Position numbers and translations under genes: made by a program
NCBI GenBank assembly: GCA_017521285.1
Contig: JAFXDG010000107.1
Coordinates: 1 to 54,157, forward strand
DNA length: 54,157 nt
Origin: Bacteroidaceae bacterium
GTDB taxonomy: Bacteria > Bacteroidota > Bacteroidia > Bacteroidales > Bacteroidaceae
Direction of reading: 5' to 3'
Part shown: in pieces, positions 42,718 through 51,213 of the stretch
How the letters are laid out: the number at the start of each line of letters is the position of its first letter
Numbering within the stretch: position 1 is the stretch's first letter
Notes under the pieces: model-generated
Told to the model about the DNA's origin: nothing
The model's database searches: none
Seen by the model: the letters and a program-made list of their open reading frames with translations, nothing else

Positions 42718-45700
42718 ATGAGAAAATTACAACGTCTGTTATTTCTTTTACTGACATGGTTACCTCTCTCTCCTGTATTGATGGCGGCCCGTCAGACTGA
42801 AACTGTCGAACAGGTCAACGGCACTGTCACCCTCAGTGGCGCTGTTGATTATGTCATTACCGATGCCAACCCGTTTGCCGACGGGGCTGTGCTCGACATT
42901 ACCAATACGGAGGAGGCCGTGGTTATCCTTCCGAGGGTGAAACCCTCGCAGGTGTCGGCCCACTTGAGCCATATCCTCATCAACGGAGCCAAGGCCGTGA
43001 AGAACACCAACTGTATGGTGAAGATTTATGCCAATGGTTCCATTATCTTGCCTCATGGCAAAGAGGTGAAGCCTTTGACTGTGTATGCAGGTAAGGGACA
43101 GACTGGTGAATCTGCCAGTTTTGCAGCAGGCTCACGCCAGTCGTTGGCCAGCCATGCCTTGAACAATCGCATACAGAGTTTCACCCTGATGCGTGGCTAT
43201 ATGGTTTGGTTCGCCACCAAGTCAAGCACGACCGACCCTGGTTATAACCGCATTTTCATTGCAGACAAGGAAAATGTGCAGATAGACTTGCCTACCATTC
43301 TCAGCAATTCTATTTCCGCCTTGCGCGTCAGCCAATGGAACGATGCCAGCAAGAAAGGATATGCCGGTTGGGACCCCGCCTTCAACGAACCCCTCAACAC
43401 CACTTGGTGCTACAACTGGGATGCCGGTGTCAATGTGTGGGACGACCGCGAGTATGTCACCATCAAACAGCATAAATGGTGGCCCGGTATTTCCGACGTC
43501 GGCAATAATGGAACGTCGGCCAATATCCTCAGTTTCAATGAACCCGACAATACAAATGACCCGGCACAGACGCCTGCCACCGTTGCCGAGGCATTGGCAT
43601 CTTGGCCCGAGATGATGGCCACCGGCCGTCGTTTGGGAACCCCGGCTATGGCCAGCAATTGGAACTGGCTTTACGAATTTATCGACTCCATTGATGCCCG
43701 CGGATGGCGATGCGACTTTGTGGCGGTGCACAGCTATTGGTACAGCGATTGGCCAAGTTGGAAGAGTACGCTGCAGAACGTGAAGAACCGTACCGGCCGC
43801 CCCATCTGGATTACCGAAATGAACTATGGTGCCAACTGGACGGGATGGCCCGGTAGCGACCGTTCGGGCAGTGCGGCCAACTATGCTATCCAATTGCAGC
43901 ACATGAAGCCCATCTTGGATGGGCTGGAAGCCACCCCTTGGATTGAACGCTATGCTTACTACAATTGGGTGGAGGACTGCCGCAAGGTGATTGATGGCGA
44001 CATGAAGCTGACCCCCATAGGCGAATATTATGCCAATCTGCAATCCGATTTGGCCTATAATTCCCTCTACAATGTGGTGCCGAAGTTGCCCAAAATGAAG
44101 GCTCCCGACAGTTTCACCCTTGACTACGACAAGGCGAACCGCACGGCTACCTTGAAATGGAAAGAGTACAACGGAGAATATAACCAGAGTATGACTGTGG
44201 AGCGTCGTGTGAACGGAGTGTGGGAGAAGGTGGCTGAGATAGCTTTTGAGGAGACTGCTGCTGAATACACCTACACGGACACCGGTGTGTTGAACGGATA
44301 CACTTACCGCATCTGTCTGGTGGATGCCAGTGGCAAGACAAGCTATACACGTACACAAGAGACTGTCATCAACGACCTTCAGGTGGGTGATGCACTCTCG
44401 GTAGGTGGCCGTAACCGCTATGTGGGTGGCAACTTGATGCCCAATCCTGACTTTGATTTGGGCACTTTGGGATGGACCAATGGACAAGGCCAACCTTTGA
44501 CGGATGAATGTTTCACGGTGGTTCCTGTCGGTGGCATCGATGGAGGACCCTTCTTGCGTGCCTGGTCATCCGAAACTGGCATGAACACAGCCGGTGCCTT
44601 GAAGACATTCTTCCCCATACAGCCAGGGCAGGACTATTATTTCTCCGGTTCGGTCTGTAACGACGAAGTGGCTATGCACCGTTTGAGCCTGACCAAGGAC
44701 GGAAGCAAGGAAGATTCAGTGGCTGCCTCCTTCAGTCTGGCTCCAGTGTGGGCTTCCCAATCATTTACCTTTAACAGTGGAGACTACACGCAGGCTATGT
44801 TCGTTTGTCGTCGCATGAACGGTAAGTCTTTGTTCGACAAGTTCATGTTCTGTGCGCTGTTCGACAGCCGTGAAGAGGCCATTGCCGACGGAGTGGCTTG
44901 TCTGCGTCGCAGTGCTGCGGTGGTACAGGAGCATGTGGCTGCCCATCCCGAGTTAGTGGATGAATTGTCTCAAGTGCTTGCTGCCGTTGATGGAACGGAT
45001 GAAACCTGCTATACCCTGTTGTCTGAAGCTATTGAGAATGCCCTTGCTGCTGCCCGTGAAAAGGCGGCGATGGAAAGTCTGTTAGCTAAGGTGCGTCGGG
45101 CTGTAGAGTTGCAAGTGCCCGGTTTTGACTTGTTGCAGACGGCGATGAATTTGGCAGAGCAGGCTCAGACTGCTGCCGAATATATCCAAGCTGCCGCCGC
45201 TTTACGTTCGTACTATGAGGAGTTGGTGCCCCAAGTGTATGCCGCTAATTTGATAGGTTCTCCTGACTTTGCCTCTATCGTGCCTTGGAAAACCAGTGTG
45301 GGTACCTATACAGGTGGTGACCAACGCCGGAATACCGTGGCTGGTAAGAGTTGTTGGAATGCCTGGTGGTCGGGCTTGTCAGCCAGTGAGGGTAAGGTTC
45401 AGACGATGGAAATCCGTCAGGAGGTTACGGGACTCACCCATGGTTTCTATGCTTTGGAGTGCAAGGCCGCCACTCAGTTGGGTTGTTTGGCCGACCAGCA
45501 TGCCTATCTGACCTACGAAGGCGATACCCTCTCTTCGTCTTTCCTGACGTATGATTATCTGGATGTGGCTACTGCTGCCGACAGTGTGAAGTGGGAAACC
45601 CTGAGTACACCTCTGATGTATGTCCCCGATGAAGGAACACTCACTGTAGGCTTTGTGGGTAGCAAGCAGGGGGCAGTTGATGGAGCTTGGCGACCCTATG

Positions 45701-46368
45701 CTGATGCTGCGGGTGCTCGTGACAATCGCGAAGGATGGTGGTGTGCTACCGATTTCGCCTTGCGCTATATGCCGGGATACCGTTGTCAGGTGCCGGCCAG
45801 CGGATGGGGAGCCATTTGTCTGCCTTATCAGATGACTCCGACAGATGGTGTGCATCTCTATCAGATAGCCGGACTTTCGGCCGACTATACCCTGTTGTAT
45901 CTGGAGGAAGTGACTGAAACAGTTGCCGGTGTGCCCTATATCTATCAGACCACTTTGCCCGAAATCTTCTTCTACGGTCGTGGTGAGTCGGTGAGCAAGG
46001 CTGCAACGGTGAACAATCTGCGCGGCAATTTCCAGACTTCGGCTCGTGTGCCGGCCAAGAGCTATGCACTGACCGATGGCGGATGGGTGCGTGTGGCCGC
46101 CAGTGACCGCCCCTATATGTTGGACTATTCAGCCATCATTCGTAGTGTCTCGTCACTTCCTGTCCTCCAGTCTTGGGATGGAGCTTCTATGCCTATCAGT
46201 GGGGCTGTTGACGAGATGGCACAGGGAATCGGTTCCATCCTTGTCGATGGTCAGATTCCATCTACAGATGGGCTTTATACACCTAACGGTCAGCGTGTGG
46301 CTGCCCCTGTCAGCGGACAAATCTATATCCGCGTACAAAGTGGAAAGGCTGAGAAGTTAGTGTATTGA
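42718..46368 (+). CDS. Secreted GH128-type glycosidase with accessory modules
   Basis: 1216 aa with a signal peptide (to about residue 24). The catalytic core, about 195-455, is of the glycosyl-hydrolase catalytic core/GH128 type. The two expected glutamates are visible: Glu275 in FNEPD (acid/base) and Glu367 in WITEMNYG (nucleophile), amid many Trp (HKWWPGI, HSYWYSDWPSW). Then come an FN3-like domain (about 460-550), a beta-sandwich module (about 555-715), helices, a second module (about 840-1010) and a C-terminal tail (LYTPNGQRV...) of sorting type. GH128 members cleave beta-1,3-glucan. It is the only enzyme of the locus. Confidence 0.86.
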   Translation: MRKLQRLLFLLLTWLPLSPVLMAARQTETVEQVNGTVTLSGAVDYVITDANPFADGAVLDITNTEEAVVILPRVKPSQVSAHLSHILINGAKAVKNTNCMVKIYANGSIILPHGKEVKPLTVYAGKGQTGESASFAAGSRQSLASHALNNRIQSFTLMRGYMVWFATKSSTTDPGYNRIFIADKENVQIDLPTILSNSISALRVSQWNDASKKGYAGWDPAFNEPLNTTWCYNWDAGVNVWDDREYVTIKQHKWWPGISDVGNNGTSANILSFNEPDNTNDPAQTPATVAEALASWPEMMATGRRLGTPAMASNWNWLYEFIDSIDARGWRCDFVAVHSYWYSDWPSWKSTLQNVKNRTGRPIWITEMNYGANWTGWPGSDRSGSAANYAIQLQHMKPILDGLEATPWIERYAYYNWVEDCRKVIDGDMKLTPIGEYYANLQSDLAYNSLYNVVPKLPKMKAPDSFTLDYDKANRTATLKWKEYNGEYNQSMTVERRVNGVWEKVAEIAFEETAAEYTYTDTGVLNGYTYRICLVDASGKTSYTRTQETVINDLQVGDALSVGGRNRYVGGNLMPNPDFDLGTLGWTNGQGQPLTDECFTVVPVGGIDGGPFLRAWSSETGMNTAGALKTFFPIQPGQDYYFSGSVCNDEVAMHRLSLTKDGSKEDSVAASFSLAPVWASQSFTFNSGDYTQAMFVCRRMNGKSLFDKFMFCALFDSREEAIADGVACLRRSAAVVQEHVAAHPELVDELSQVLAAVDGTDETCYTLLSEAIENALAAAREKAAMESLLAKVRRAVELQVPGFDLLQTAMNLAEQAQTAAEYIQAAAALRSYYEELVPQVYAANLIGSPDFASIVPWKTSVGTYTGGDQRRNTVAGKSCWNAWWSGLSASEGKVQTMEIRQEVTGLTHGFYALECKAATQLGCLADQHAYLTYEGDTLSSSFLTYDYLDVATAADSVKWETLSTPLMYVPDEGTLTVGFVGSKQGAVDGAWRPYADAAGARDNREGWWCATDFALRYMPGYRCQVPASGWGAICLPYQMTPTDGVHLYQIAGLSADYTLLYLEEVTETVAGVPYIYQTTLPEIFFYGRGESVSKAATVNNLRGNFQTSARVPAKSYALTDGGWVRVAASDRPYMLDYSAIIRSVSSLPVLQSWDGASMPISGAVDEMAQGIGSILVDGQIPSTDGLYTPNGQRVAAPVSGQIYIRVQSGKAEKLVY

Positions 46369-46379
46369 TACAGTAAGAT

Positions 46380-46519
46380 TTAGGCGCGGATTACGCGGAT
46401 AAATGGGTTCAAAGCTATGGCTAATGGCGATGGCGATGGCTAATGGCGATGGCTATGGCGATGGCTATGGCTTTGAACCTTGAACCTTGCCTCCATTTAT
46501 CCGTGTAATCCGCGTCTAA
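46380..46519. repeat. Long palindromic repeat with a hexamer-rich loop
   Basis: Arms 46380-46406 and 46493-46519 are complementary at 25 of 27 positions (TTAGGCGCGGATTACGCGG and onward). A second inner pair is GGTTCAAAGC (46406-46415) with GCTTTGAACC (46470-46479). The 54-nt loop is built of ATGGCT/ATGGCG-type hexamers and AATGGCG heptamers. It lies between the convergent GH128 and MarC genes and may act as a two-way terminator. Confidence 0.85.
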
Positions 46520-46530
46520 AAACAGAATAC

Positions 46531-47127
46531 CTATTGTCCCAATTGCTCCATCAGTTGGGAAATGTTGGCTGTAAAGAGACGGACGGAGATGGCCAACAGG
46601 ATGATACCGAAGAACTTACGTAACATATAGATGCCGCCCTTGCCCAAAAGATGTTCAATGCGGCTGGTCATAGTAAGTACGATATAAACCCACACCATAT
46701 TGAGTATTAGGGCTATGGTGATATTGATGGCGGCAAATTCGGCCCGTAGGGAGAGTAGAGTGGTGAATGAACCCGGTCCGGCCAACAGGGGGAAGACCAA
46801 AGGCACGAGGGTGGCCTCTTTGATGGGACCTTGGTTTTTGAATATCTCTATGTCGAGAATCATTTCCAATGACATCAGGAAGATGATGAAGGCACCCGCC
46901 ACGGCAAACGAAGCTATATCTACCTGAAAAAGTTTGAGCAGGATTTCTCCAGCAAAGAAGAATATTATCATCAACAGAAACGAAATGCTGGCAGCGGCAA
47001 ACGCATTAATTTTACGGCCATTTTGTTGAATGTTGATAATGATGGGAATGGAGCCGATGATGTCTATCACGGCAAACAGCACAATGAAGGCGCTGAGAAT
47101 TTCTTGGAAGTTGATGCTCGCAAACAT
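46531..47127 (-). CDS. MarC family integral membrane protein
   Basis: 198 aa with six hydrophobic segments. It starts MFASINFQEILSAFIVLFAV and carries the MarC family's PLLAGPGSFTT loop and the AVIDIIGSIPI segment. The family spans the inner membrane; its role is unclear (the former link to antibiotic resistance is not supported). It is transcribed divergently from the Crp/Fnr gene with its own clear promoter. Confidence 0.92.
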   Translation of the reverse strand: MFASINFQEILSAFIVLFAVIDIIGSIPIIINIQQNGRKINAFAAASISFLLMIIFFFAGEILLKLFQVDIASFAVAGAFIIFLMSLEMILDIEIFKNQGPIKEATLVPLVFPLLAGPGSFTTLLSLRAEFAAINITIALILNMVWVYIVLTMTSRIEHLLGKGGIYMLRKFFGIILLAISVRLFTANISQLMEQLGQ

Positions 47128-47150
47128 AGTCTTTTCGGTTTAGGATTCTG

Positions 47151-47181
47151 CAAATATATTCAATATTTATGCAATGAACAA
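47151..47181 (-). promoter_or_regulatory. Promoter of the MarC-family gene
   Basis: On the minus strand: TTG (47181-47179), a 20-bp spacer, then TATATTTG (47158-47151), 23 bp before the ATG. It matches the Bacteroides -33/-7 consensus with the usual spacing. Confidence 0.7.
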
Positions 47182-47264
47182 TGAAAAGAAGCTATTTGTT
47201 TGCTTGAAAACTAAAAAAAGATGAAAAAGGAGGCTTTTGGGGTGCTTCCTGTGGCGGAAATAGC

Positions 47265-47272
47265 TATATTTG
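47265..47272 (+). promoter_or_regulatory. -7 element of the Crp/Fnr gene
   Basis: TATATTTG is a perfect TAnnTTTG, 21 bp upstream of the ATG at 47294. The nearest TTTG (47236-47239) is 25 bp upstream of it, longer than the usual 19-21, so only the -7 part is called. Confidence 0.55.
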
Positions 47273-47293
47273 TGAACCAAAAGAGTGTGAATT

Positions 47294-47977
47294 ATGGATT
47301 TTACGATGTACGACACATTGTTGCAGCTCCCTCTCTTCCAGGGATTGGGCAAGAATGACATAACGGAGATTCTCTCCAAGGTGAAGTTTCATTTCAAGAA
47401 ATATTCAGCCGGGGAGTACTTGTTCCGTCAGGGGGATGTCTGTTCGGAACTGGCTTTCTTGATGAATGGTACGCTGATGGCCGAGACGGTGGCAATGAAT
47501 CATACATACCGTTTCTGTGAAGCGCTTCCTGTGGCCGGTGTGCTCGAACTGTATTCACTTTTTGGTATCCGTCCCTACTATCAGGCTTCGTACCGCGCCA
47601 TGACTGAGGTGGGGGTGCTGACCATTGAGAAACAGTATTTGGCTGAATTGCTGGCCAACTATATGCCTTGTGCCTTCAACTTTTCAAATATCATTTGCAC
47701 ACGGTCACAGTATCTCTACCAACGCATCTGGAGCGATATGGCAGGCGACATTTGTACCCGTTTCGTACAGTTCCTGATGCAGCGCAGTTCCCGCCCGACG
47801 GGACTGAAGGTGGTACATATCAAGATGGAGGATTTGGCCACTCTGTTGAACGACCGTCGCATCAATGTGTCCCGTATGCTGAACGCTTTACAGGATTTGG
47901 GACTGGTCTCTCTCAGGCGGAAGGAGATAGAGGTGCCGGCCTTGGAAAAGTTGGTCGCATATCATGCCAGTCGTTAA
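47294..47977 (+). CDS. Crp/Fnr family transcriptional regulator
   Basis: 227 aa. The N-terminal cyclic-nucleotide-binding-like barrel covers about 15-125 (FKKYSAGEYLFRQGDVCSEL, then AFLMNGTL), then the dimer helix. The C-terminal winged helix, about 150-220, has LATLLNDRRINVSRMLNALQ as recognition region. No Fnr-type Cys cluster is evident and the ligand is unknown. Divergent from the MarC gene. An alternative start at 47306 would remove four residues. Confidence 0.88.
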   Translation: MDFTMYDTLLQLPLFQGLGKNDITEILSKVKFHFKKYSAGEYLFRQGDVCSELAFLMNGTLMAETVAMNHTYRFCEALPVAGVLELYSLFGIRPYYQASYRAMTEVGVLTIEKQYLAELLANYMPCAFNFSNIICTRSQYLYQRIWSDMAGDICTRFVQFLMQRSSRPTGLKVVHIKMEDLATLLNDRRINVSRMLNALQDLGLVSLRRKEIEVPALEKLVAYHASR

Positions 47978-48135
47978 CTATCGTTAATCTTCCTTGTTTC
48001 TTTCTATTCTTTTGTTAAAAAAAACGGCTCTTTCTGTGTCGGTTATAGCTTTTGCAGTACATTTACATCTTTAAATGACTGAACGGGGCAGAGTTTGTCC
48101 CGCATGAGAGTGAAAACTGATAAATAGACAGACAG

Positions 48136-50292
48136 ATGAAGAAACTGACACAGGGCCTTTCAGCTCTATTGATTTGTATGACAATGATGACACAATCTTG
48201 TACGAAAACCGAAGAACAAGCCCAGAATCCTTTTCTGGTGCAGCAGTATGAAACTCCTTACGGCACAGCGCCCTTCCACCTGATTGAGGCGGCCCACTAC
48301 GAGCCGGCCATGCAGGAAGGTATGGCGGCCGAAGACCAGGAGATTGCCGATATTGTGAATAACCCCGAGGCACCGACATTTGCCAACACCATTGTACCCT
48401 ATGCCAACAGTGGTGCCATGCTGAACCGTGTGCTCAGCGTTTTCTATAACCTGATGGAAGCCGAAACAAATGACACGTTGCAGGAGATTGCCCAACGCAT
48501 GTCACCTATGCTGACCGAGCATGGGAACAACATCAGCCTGAATCCCGAACTGTTCAAACGTGTGAAGGCTGTGTATGACACACAGAAGGATGACCCCGCG
48601 CTGACAGCCGAAGACCGTGAACTGTTGGAGAAGGTCTATACCGGCTTCGTCCGTAGCGGTGCCAACCTCTCTGAGGCAGATAAGGAAGCCTACCGTGCGT
48701 ATAGCAAGGAGTTGAGCGCCCTCCGTTTGAAGTTTGCCCAAAATGCTTTGAAGGAGAACAATGCCTTTGAACTCCATATCACTGATTCGACCCAATTGGC
48801 AGGTCTGCCTCCTACTTCGGTGGATGCGGCTGCCGAAACAGCTAAGGAACGTGGCAAAGAGGGATGGGTCTTCACATTGGCCGCTCCCAGCTACTCACCC
48901 TTTATGACCTATTGCCAGAATCGCGACCTGCGTCGCCAGATGTATATGGCCTACAACACCCAGTGTAGCAAGGGCGACTCGTTGGATAACAAGGAGACGG
49001 TGAAGCGTATCGTCAGCCTGCGCCGCCAAATGGCAGGTCTGTTGGGCTACAACACTCATGCCGACTATGTGTTGGAGCAACGTATGGCCGAGAACAGCGA
49101 GAATGTTTACCACTTGCTCAACCAATTGGTAGATGCCTATATGCCAGTGGCCCGTAAGGAAGCTGCTGAGGTGGAGGCTTTTGCCCGCAAGTCTGAGGGT
49201 AATGCCTTCCAATTGCAAGCTTGGGATTGGAGCTATTACAGCGATAAGCTGCGCAAAGCCAAGTACGACATGGACGCCGAATTGCTTCGTCCCTATTTCC
49301 AATTGAGCAAGGTGCAGGAGGGCGTTTTCGGATTGGCCACCCGCCTCTATGGTATCACTTTCAAGGAGAACAAGGAGATTCCCGTATATCACCCCGACGT
49401 GAAGGCTTACGAGGTGTTGGATGAGGACGGTTCATTCTTGGCTGTGCTCTATACCGACTATCACCCCCGTGCCAGCAAGCAGAGCGGTGCATGGATGACC
49501 GCCTACAAGGACCAATGGATTGAAGAAAACGGAACGAACAGCCGTCCCCATGTTTCCATCACTATGAACTTTACCAAGCCCACCGCCGAGCGTCCTGCCC
49601 TTTTGACTATGGGCGAGGTGGAAACTTTCTTGCACGAGTTCGGTCACGCCATCCACGGTTTGATGGCCAATACCAAGTATCGCGCCATGAGCGGTACGAG
49701 CGTTTATCGCGACTTCGTGGAACTTCCCTCACAGATTATGGAGAATTGGGCGGGCGAGAAAGAGTTCCTCCATACTTTTGCCCGCCACTATCAGACAGGT
49801 GAACTTATTCCAGATGAACTGGTTGAGCGCATGAAGGCTGCCCGTAATTTCAACGTGGCCAATGGTTGCATCGGACAGGTGAAGTACGGTATGCTTGATA
49901 TGGCATGGTACACCTTGACCGAGGACTTCGACGGTGATGTGGAGAAGTTCGAGAAGGCCGTATGGGCCAAGTTGCAGGTGCTTCCCGCCGTACAGGGAAC
50001 TTGCATGAGTGTGATGTTCTCCCACATCATGGATGGTGGCTACTCGGCAGGTTACTACGGTTACAAGTGGGCCGAGGTGCTCGATGCCGATGCCTTCTCT
50101 GTGTTCAAGGAGCGTGGCCTCTTCAGTCGTGAGGTGGGCGAAGAGTTCCGTCGCAAACTGTTGGAGAAGGGTGGAACCGTACACCCCATGACTCTCTACA
50201 AGGACTTCCGTGGGCAAGAACCTACCATCGAGGCATTGCTCCGTCGTAACGGTATCGTACCCGAGAAGAAGATTAAAGAACGTATTGACTGA
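48136..50292 (+). CDS. M3 family metallopeptidase (peptidyl-dipeptidase-like) lipoprotein
   Basis: 718 aa. Lipoprotein signal (MMTQSC, about Cys22). The zinc site HEFGH is at residues 500-504 (FLHEFGHAIHGL), followed by the expected downstream Glu region (FVELPSQIMENW) and the C-terminal YYGYKWAEVLDADAF block. This matches Dcp/oligopeptidase F-like M3 enzymes, which trim peptides in the envelope. It lies 9 bp upstream of a small lipoprotein gene, probably in one operon. Confidence 0.93.
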   Translation: MKKLTQGLSALLICMTMMTQSCTKTEEQAQNPFLVQQYETPYGTAPFHLIEAAHYEPAMQEGMAAEDQEIADIVNNPEAPTFANTIVPYANSGAMLNRVLSVFYNLMEAETNDTLQEIAQRMSPMLTEHGNNISLNPELFKRVKAVYDTQKDDPALTAEDRELLEKVYTGFVRSGANLSEADKEAYRAYSKELSALRLKFAQNALKENNAFELHITDSTQLAGLPPTSVDAAAETAKERGKEGWVFTLAAPSYSPFMTYCQNRDLRRQMYMAYNTQCSKGDSLDNKETVKRIVSLRRQMAGLLGYNTHADYVLEQRMAENSENVYHLLNQLVDAYMPVARKEAAEVEAFARKSEGNAFQLQAWDWSYYSDKLRKAKYDMDAELLRPYFQLSKVQEGVFGLATRLYGITFKENKEIPVYHPDVKAYEVLDEDGSFLAVLYTDYHPRASKQSGAWMTAYKDQWIEENGTNSRPHVSITMNFTKPTAERPALLTMGEVETFLHEFGHAIHGLMANTKYRAMSGTSVYRDFVELPSQIMENWAGEKEFLHTFARHYQTGELIPDELVERMKAARNFNVANGCIGQVKYGMLDMAWYTLTEDFDGDVEKFEKAVWAKLQVLPAVQGTCMSVMFSHIMDGGYSAGYYGYKWAEVLDADAFSVFKERGLFSREVGEEFRRKLLEKGGTVHPMTLYKDFRGQEPTIEALLRRNGIVPEKKIKERID

Positions 50293-50301
50293 TAATCCCC
50301 T

Positions 50302-50751
50302 ATGACATCATCCCTTATCCGAAAGATTTTCCTTCCCTTGTTTGTTGTGTGCATCGGCCTTGTGGCCGCTGCATGCAACGACGAGGACGACATCGACATC
50401 TTTGTGGGACGCACGTGGAAAGTGTCCAATCTCTTTGGAGCTACCAACCGTCCCGTGTTGAGTGAAGAACAGGCCAAGACCATTGCTAAGGACGGTGCCT
50501 TCTACATCAAATTTGACAGCCGTACCGAGTTCAAGGGATGCACTCTTGACAAGAATTTCAGTGGTACATGGAGTGTCGATTTGAAGAAGCGTACCATCTC
50601 GTTGCGTTTTCGTGACACGGGCAATCCTTCGGACCAATTGAGTAAAATGGTGATAAAGGCCATACAGAATGCTGTGGCCTACGATGGTGACTATAATTAT
50701 TTGAAACTGAGGGATGCCGAGGCTGCTTACATCCTCTTCCGCCCTTACTGA
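50302..50751 (+). CDS. Small lipocalin-like lipoprotein (DUF4847-like)
   Basis: 149 aa with lipoprotein signal (VAAAC, about Cys25) followed by NDEDD, a surface-export-like acidic motif. The rest reads as a small beta-barrel (GRTWKVSNLFG, FYIKFDSRTEFKGC, FSGTWSVDLKKRTISLRFRD), as in Bacteroides DUF4847-type lipoproteins, an assignment from memory of the family. Function unknown. It sits between the M3 peptidase and the deaminase; the next start is 17 bp after its stop. Confidence 0.72.
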   Translation: MTSSLIRKIFLPLFVVCIGLVAAACNDEDDIDIFVGRTWKVSNLFGATNRPVLSEEQAKTIAKDGAFYIKFDSRTEFKGCTLDKNFSGTWSVDLKKRTISLRFRDTGNPSDQLSKMVIKAIQNAVAYDGDYNYLKLRDAEAAYILFRPY

Positions 50752-50767
50752 TAACGAACAGACTCCA

Positions 50768-51205
50768 ATGAGTAACATCGATAAAAAACAAGAAGACCTC
50801 GACCGGCGTTATATCCGTATGGCAAGCATTTGGGCCGAGAACTCCTATTGTCAGCGCCGCAAGGTCGGCTGTCTCGTAGTGAAGGGAAATATGATAATTT
50901 CCGATGGTTACAACGGTACCCCTTCGGGTTTCGAGAATGTCTGCGAGGACGAGAACAATGTGACCAAACCATACGTGCTTCATGCCGAGGCCAATGCCAT
51001 CACCAAGATAGCCCGCTCGGGCAACAGTAGCGAAGGGGCCACCATGTATGTCACCGCTTCGCCTTGCATCGAGTGTGCCAAGCTTATCATCCAGTCAGGT
51101 GTCCGTCGGGTGGTCTATTCCGAGAAGTACCGTTTGGAGGATGGCATCCGCCTCTTGGAGCGTGCCGGCATCGAGGTGTGCTATTTGGAAATGAAAGAAG
51201 AATAA
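50768..51205 (+). CDS. dCMP deaminase family protein
   Basis: 145 aa cytidine/deoxycytidylate deaminase fold. The zinc site is complete: His72 and Glu74 in HAEANAI, Cys100 and Cys103 in PCIEC. It converts dCMP to dUMP for thymidylate synthesis if it is the true dCMP enzyme; the NGTPSGF and VCEDE segments favour that subgroup. The start is the ATG at 50768; upstream codons overlap the lipoprotein gene. The S41 protease gene starts 9 bp later. Confidence 0.93.
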   Translation: MSNIDKKQEDLDRRYIRMASIWAENSYCQRRKVGCLVVKGNMIISDGYNGTPSGFENVCEDENNVTKPYVLHAEANAITKIARSGNSSEGATMYVTASPCIECAKLIIQSGVRRVVYSEKYRLEDGIRLLERAGIEVCYLEMKEE

Positions 51206-51213
51206 AGAATGAT

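Noticed and set aside
43222-44493. Open frame of 423 codons antisense to the GH128 gene
   Set aside because: The plus-strand frame holds the catalytic glutamates; this is its mirror.
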